A stretch of DNA of 6,205 nucleotides, taken from contig JAEWCT010000272.1 in the NCBI GenBank assembly GCA_023390485.1, positions 1 through 6,205 of the forward strand. Direction: 5' to 3'. This document shows positions 5,394 to 6,205 of the stretch, piece after piece. Every line of letters starts with the position of its first letter. The stretch's first letter is position 1. The notes under the pieces were generated by a model. That model was not told the origin of the DNA and did not search any database. It saw only the letters and a program-made list of their open reading frames with translations. A program made the translations under genes and the position numbers. Origin of the DNA: Pseudomonadota bacterium (GTDB lineage Bacteria; Pseudomonadota; Alphaproteobacteria; Rhizobiales; Hyphomicrobiaceae).

Positions 5394-6205
5394 TTACAGC
5401 CAGCCTTGCAGCTCGCGGCGCACCACCGCCTCGATCACGTCCACACCTTCGGAACTATCGTTGAGCGCTTTGAGATACGCGAATTTCTCGCCCCCGTTCG
5501 ATTCGAAGATATGCCGGTTCTCAACGTCGAGTTCTTCGAGCGTTTCAAGGCAATCGGCTGAAAAGCCCGGCGCGACCAGAGCCAGCTTCTTGACACCCGA
5601 TTTGGCCAGCGCCTCAACGGTCTTATCCGTATAGGGCTGCAGCCAGGGATCATTGCCGAAACGCGACTGAAAGGTCGTCAGCCAGCGGTCTTCCGGAATC
5701 CCGAGCTTCTTCCGCAGTAGCCTCGAAGTCTTCTGGCACTGGCAATGATAGGGATCGCCTGCCTTGAAATATTTCTCCGGCATCCCGTGGAACGTCGCGA
5801 TGATTTTCTCGGGCTCGAAATCGAGGCCAGTCAAACTTCTGCGCATCGATTGGGCGAGCGCTTCGATGTAAGCCGGATGATCGTGATAGCTCGGCGCCGT
5901 GCGGATCGCCGGTTGCCAGCGCATCTTCATGAGCGCGCGGAATGCTTGATCGCACGCGGTCGCAGTCGTTGCGGCTGCATACTGCGGATACAGCGGCACG
6001 AGCAGAATGCGGTCGCACCCCTGCTCTTTGAGCGCGCGGATACGGCTCTCCGTCGTTGGATTGGCGTAGCGCATTGCCCAATCGACGACGAGCCGAGGAT
6101 TGCCCTGAAACCGGCTGGTCAACTGCTCGGCCTGGCTCCGTGTGATCGTCTTCAGCGGCCCTTCGTCTCTCTCGTTATTCCAGATCGTCGCGTAATCGCG
6201 CCCTT
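5394..6205 (-). CDS. hemH: Ferrochelatase (partial, N-terminus outside window)
   Basis: The visible part is 269 residues, and ferrochelatases are usually about 320-350, so roughly 70-80 N-terminal residues are missing. The enzyme inserts ferrous iron into protoporphyrin IX, the last step of protohaem synthesis, at the inner face of the cytoplasmic membrane. The reading frame is open to the right edge and begins in the conserved Y-A-T-I-W-N ... G-P-L-K-T-I-T-R segment, so the in-frame TTG at 6122 is not the start. Further signatures are L-Y-P-Q-Y-A, the metal-site T-F-H-G-M-P (His codon at 5787-5789), F-Q-S-R-F-G-N-D-P-W-L-Q-P-Y-T-D, and P-G-F-S-A-D-C-L-E-T-L-E-E with its conserved Glu (codon 5544-5546). 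A C-Q-C motif follows the H-G-M-P segment. There is no C-terminal extension. It converges on kdsD, with only 29 bases between the stop codons. Confidence is high. Confidence 0.95.
   Translation of the reverse strand, partial: GRDYATIWNNERDEGPLKTITRSQAEQLTSRFQGNPRLVVDWAMRYANPTTESRIRALKEQGCDRILLVPLYPQYAAATTATACDQAFRALMKMRWQPAIRTAPSYHDHPAYIEALAQSMRRSLTGLDFEPEKIIATFHGMPEKYFKAGDPYHCQCQKTSRLLRKKLGIPEDRWLTTFQSRFGNDPWLQPYTDKTVEALAKSGVKKLALVAPGFSADCLETLEELDVENRHIFESNGGEKFAYLKALNDSSEGVDVIEAVVRRELQGWL

Noticed and set aside
5394..6122. A complete 242-residue ferrochelatase starting at the TTG at 6122
   Set aside because: The frame continues to the window edge with conserved ferrochelatase sequence (Y-A-T-I-W-N and P-L-K-T-I-T-R), so the TTG is internal and the gene is cut by the window.

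Overview
The window looks like chromosomal housekeeping and cell-envelope DNA from a GC-rich alphaproteobacterium, most likely of the Hyphomicrobiales (Rhizobiales) type. This rests on three things: a DUF459 SGNH-like protein next to an MltB-type transglycosylase, alphaproteobacterial-looking GalU and ferrochelatase sequences, and a perfect TTAA-N7-TTAA (CtrA-type) box. The genus cannot be fixed from the sequence alone. Coding density is high; the longest non-coding stretch is 169 bases. I see no insertion sequence, CRISPR array, tRNA, rRNA or phage gene.

Layout. Positions 1-3098 hold three minus-strand genes. In transcription order these are galE (UDP-glucose 4-epimerase), an MltB-family lytic transglycosylase with a C-terminal peptidoglycan-binding domain, and a secreted DUF459/SGNH-like protein cut off by the left window edge. 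Positions 3099-3263 are a divergent regulatory region. Positions 3267-5364 hold two plus-strand genes: galU (UTP-glucose-1-phosphate uridylyltransferase) and kdsD (D-arabinose-5-phosphate isomerase with SIS and two CBS domains). They are separated by a 169-base leader containing a CtrA-like box and a perfect 7-bp hairpin. Positions 5394-6205 hold hemH (ferrochelatase) on the minus strand, converging on kdsD and cut off at its N-terminus by the right window edge.

How the genes fit together. GalU makes UDP-glucose, and GalE, transcribed head to head with it, interconverts UDP-glucose and UDP-galactose. KdsD makes arabinose-5-phosphate, the entry compound for Kdo of the lipopolysaccharide core. 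The transglycosylase and the DUF459 protein carry export signals and would act on or near peptidoglycan. The segment therefore reads as an envelope-polysaccharide and cell-wall neighbourhood, with a haem-biosynthesis gene at its edge.

I do not see a previously undescribed multi-gene system. The observations most worth following up are the DUF459 protein whose expected nucleophile serine is a glutamate, the CtrA-type box upstream of kdsD, and the structured intergenic regions.
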